14,936 nucleotides of DNA from an uncultured Oscillibacter sp. Lineage in GTDB: Bacteria > Bacillota > Clostridia > Oscillospirales > Oscillospiraceae. The position numbers and the translations under genes were made by a program. The DNA lies in assembly GCA_900544105.1 (NCBI GenBank), contig UQUC01000055.1:1-14936 (forward strand), read 5' to 3'. The notes beneath the pieces were generated by a model that saw only the letters and a list, made by a program, of their open reading frames with translations, was not told the origin of the DNA and searched no databases. Positions within the stretch are counted from its first letter, which is position 1; each line of letters opens with the position of its first letter. Below are positions 13,634-14,936 of the stretch, piece after piece.

Positions 13634-14936
13634 GCCCCCGCCCCCTCTCCGGTAAGGTTGGGGGACACCACAGCCTTGGGGTCATGGGCGCCCCCGTCAT
13701 AGATCACATGACCGTCCTCCAGACGGATGATCCGCTGGGTCTGCACGGCGATGGAGTTGTCATGGGTGATAAGGACCACCGTGTTCCCGGCGTCATGGAG
13801 TTTTTTCAGCATTTCCAGCACCTCCCGTCCCGTGTGGGAATCCAGCGCGCCGGTGGGTTCGTCGGCTAAGATCACCGCCGGATCTCCCGCCAGCGCCCGG
13901 GCGATGGACACCCGCTGGCGCTCGCCGCCGGAGAGCTGACAGCCGTTCTCCCCGATGTTGGTGTTCCAGCCGTCGGGCAGCTTTTCGGCAAACTCGTCCA
14001 CCTTGGCCAGGCGGGCGGCGGAGAGGACCTCTTCATCGGTGGCGTCCTTGCGGCCAATGCGGATGTTCTCCATCAGGGTGTTGTTGAACAATGTCACGTC
14101 CTGGAACACGATGGAGTACAGGCCCATCAGGGTCTCCGGGTCAATCTGGGATACGTCCATGCCGCCCACAGTGATCCTGCCCCGGGTGGCGTCCCAGAAC
14201 CGGGCGGCCAGGCGGGACACGGTGGTCTTGCCCCCGCCGGAGGGACCGACCAGGGCCGTGACCTCCCCCTGGCGGGCGGTGAAGGACACGTCTCGCAGGA
14301 CGGCCTCCCCGTCGTTGTAGGCAAAGCCCACGTGGTCAAAGGTGACGTCGCAGCCGCTGTTGGTCAGCTGCTCGGCCCCGGTCTGAACGGGGCAGTCCAT
14401 GATTGCGTTCATCCGCTGGATGTTGGTGCTGGTGGCGATGATGGCCGCCAGGTTTTGCAGGCTGCCCTCCAGGGGGTCATACAGCCGGGAGACGGTGAGC
14501 AGGAACAGGAAGAAGGTGAGCACGTCCAGCTCCCCCCGGGTGAGCAGCCAGGCCCCGGCCAGGGCGGTGGTGGCCATACCCAGCCGCAGCACCAGCCCGG
14601 CGGACACCACAAAGGTGGCCGTGCCGAATTCCGAGATAATGGCCCGGTGCTCCATGGCCCGGATCTTTCCGGCCAGGCCCTGGAAATAGGTATCCTGGGC
14701 GTTGTTGGCCCTCAGGTCGGCCATGGTCTCCACATACTCCTGGATGCCGTCCTCGCAGGCGATGCGGGCGGCCATAGACCGGCGGGAGAGGCCCTCCTGC
14801 ACCCGGGCGGCCAGGGCCACGATGGCAAAGGCCACGGGCAGGGGCCACACGGCGGCCAGGGCCATGCGCCAGTCAAAGGCCAGCAGACTCAGGGCGATGA
14901 GAACGGTGGAGATACAGGCCCCGATGAGGGGGCAGA
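13630..14936 (-). CDS. Hybrid ABC protein: exporter membrane domain and NBD, MacB/LolD-type C-terminal part; 5' end outside window
   Basis: The frame is open at the right edge; upstream codons (LIALSLLAFDWRM) continue an exporter membrane domain, so the ATG at 14865 is internal. Counting from that ATG, residues 1 to about 165 are the end of an ABC exporter transmembrane domain and the NBD begins near 173. Motifs are complete: Walker A GPSGGGKTT (K213), Q-loop VFQD, signature LSGGERQRV (311-319), Walker B VILADEP (D335/E336), H-loop H368. Up to the signature it reads like IrtA/IrtB-type exporters (SIVFQDVTLFNNTLMENI, GENG). After it, ADEPTGALDSHTG and TVVLITHD with QRIIRLEDGHVI are MacB/LolD/FtsE-type; exporters normally have DEATSALD-like and AHR motifs. 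Ala codons are nearly all GCC before the junction, with several GCG after. A fusion by recombination or a mis-assembly are both possible. Confidence 0.88.
   Translation of the reverse strand, partial: CPLIGACISTVLIALSLLAFDWRMALAAVWPLPVAFAIVALAARVQEGLSRRSMAARIACEDGIQEYVETMADLRANNAQDTYFQGLAGKIRAMEHRAIISEFGTATFVVSAGLVLRLGMATTALAGAWLLTRGELDVLTFFLFLLTVSRLYDPLEGSLQNLAAIIATSTNIQRMNAIMDCPVQTGAEQLTNSGCDVTFDHVGFAYNDGEAVLRDVSFTARQGEVTALVGPSGGGKTTVSRLAARFWDATRGRITVGGMDVSQIDPETLMGLYSIVFQDVTLFNNTLMENIRIGRKDATDEEVLSAARLAKVDEFAEKLPDGWNTNIGENGCQLSGGERQRVSIARALAGDPAVILADEPTGALDSHTGREVLEMLKKLHDAGNTVVLITHDNSIAVQTQRIIRLEDGHVIYDGGAHDPKAVVSPNLTGEGAGA

Overview
The window looks like chromosomal DNA from a GC-rich, spore-forming member of the Clostridia, most likely Oscillospiraceae (Flavonifractor/Oscillibacter-like). 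This is inferred from three sporulation-associated genes (yqfC, yqfD, a ylbJ-like gene), RNase J, RecD2, a YtrA-type GntR regulator with its ABC transporter, and strong GGAGG-type ribosome sites. I see no phage, IS, CRISPR, tRNA or rRNA.

Layout. (1) 1-2174 (+): RNase J, open at the left edge, with a long Lys/Gln/Asn-rich N-terminal extension; it converges on a small NifU-domain protein (2238-2528, -) across a symmetrical terminator. (2) 2611-4499 (+): a compact, apparently self-regulated operon of GntR/YtrA repressor, ABC ATPase and ABC-2 permease, with ATGA overlaps and a palindromic operator on its -10 box. (3) 4500-4730: a gene-free stretch packed with hairpins and a repeat. (4) 11024 down to 4731 (-): a probable eight-gene operon, yqfC-yqfD-phoH-ybeY-three small membrane proteins-recD2. 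It is the usual Firmicutes yqfC/yqfD/phoH/ybeY order, but without the pgpH, dgkA and era genes often found there. (5) 11127-12038 (+): a divergent ylbJ-like membrane protein. (6) 12039-12433: a second gene-free stretch with hairpins and another copy of the repeat from region 3. (7) 14936 down to 12434 (-): an ABC exporter gene, open at the right edge, overlapping a MacB-type permease.

The most striking observations are two apparently mosaic genes near the ends. The right-hand ABC protein starts as an exporter-type membrane domain plus nucleotide-binding domain, but from its LSGGERQRV signature onward reads as a MacB/LolD-type ATPase and overlaps a MacB permease: a hybrid joined at the ABC signature motif. 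RNase J switches codon usage abruptly next to its catalytic HGHEDH motif (no GCC or CCC codons before it, mostly GCC/CCC after). Each junction lies in a conserved stretch and keeps the frame, so each could be natural recombination or a metagenome assembly join; sequence alone does not decide. Other points of interest are a shared intergenic element, a low-GC small membrane gene inside a GC-rich operon, and a shared C-terminal LGI(T/S)RED tail on YbeY and its unrelated neighbour. I did not find a clearly new multi-gene system.
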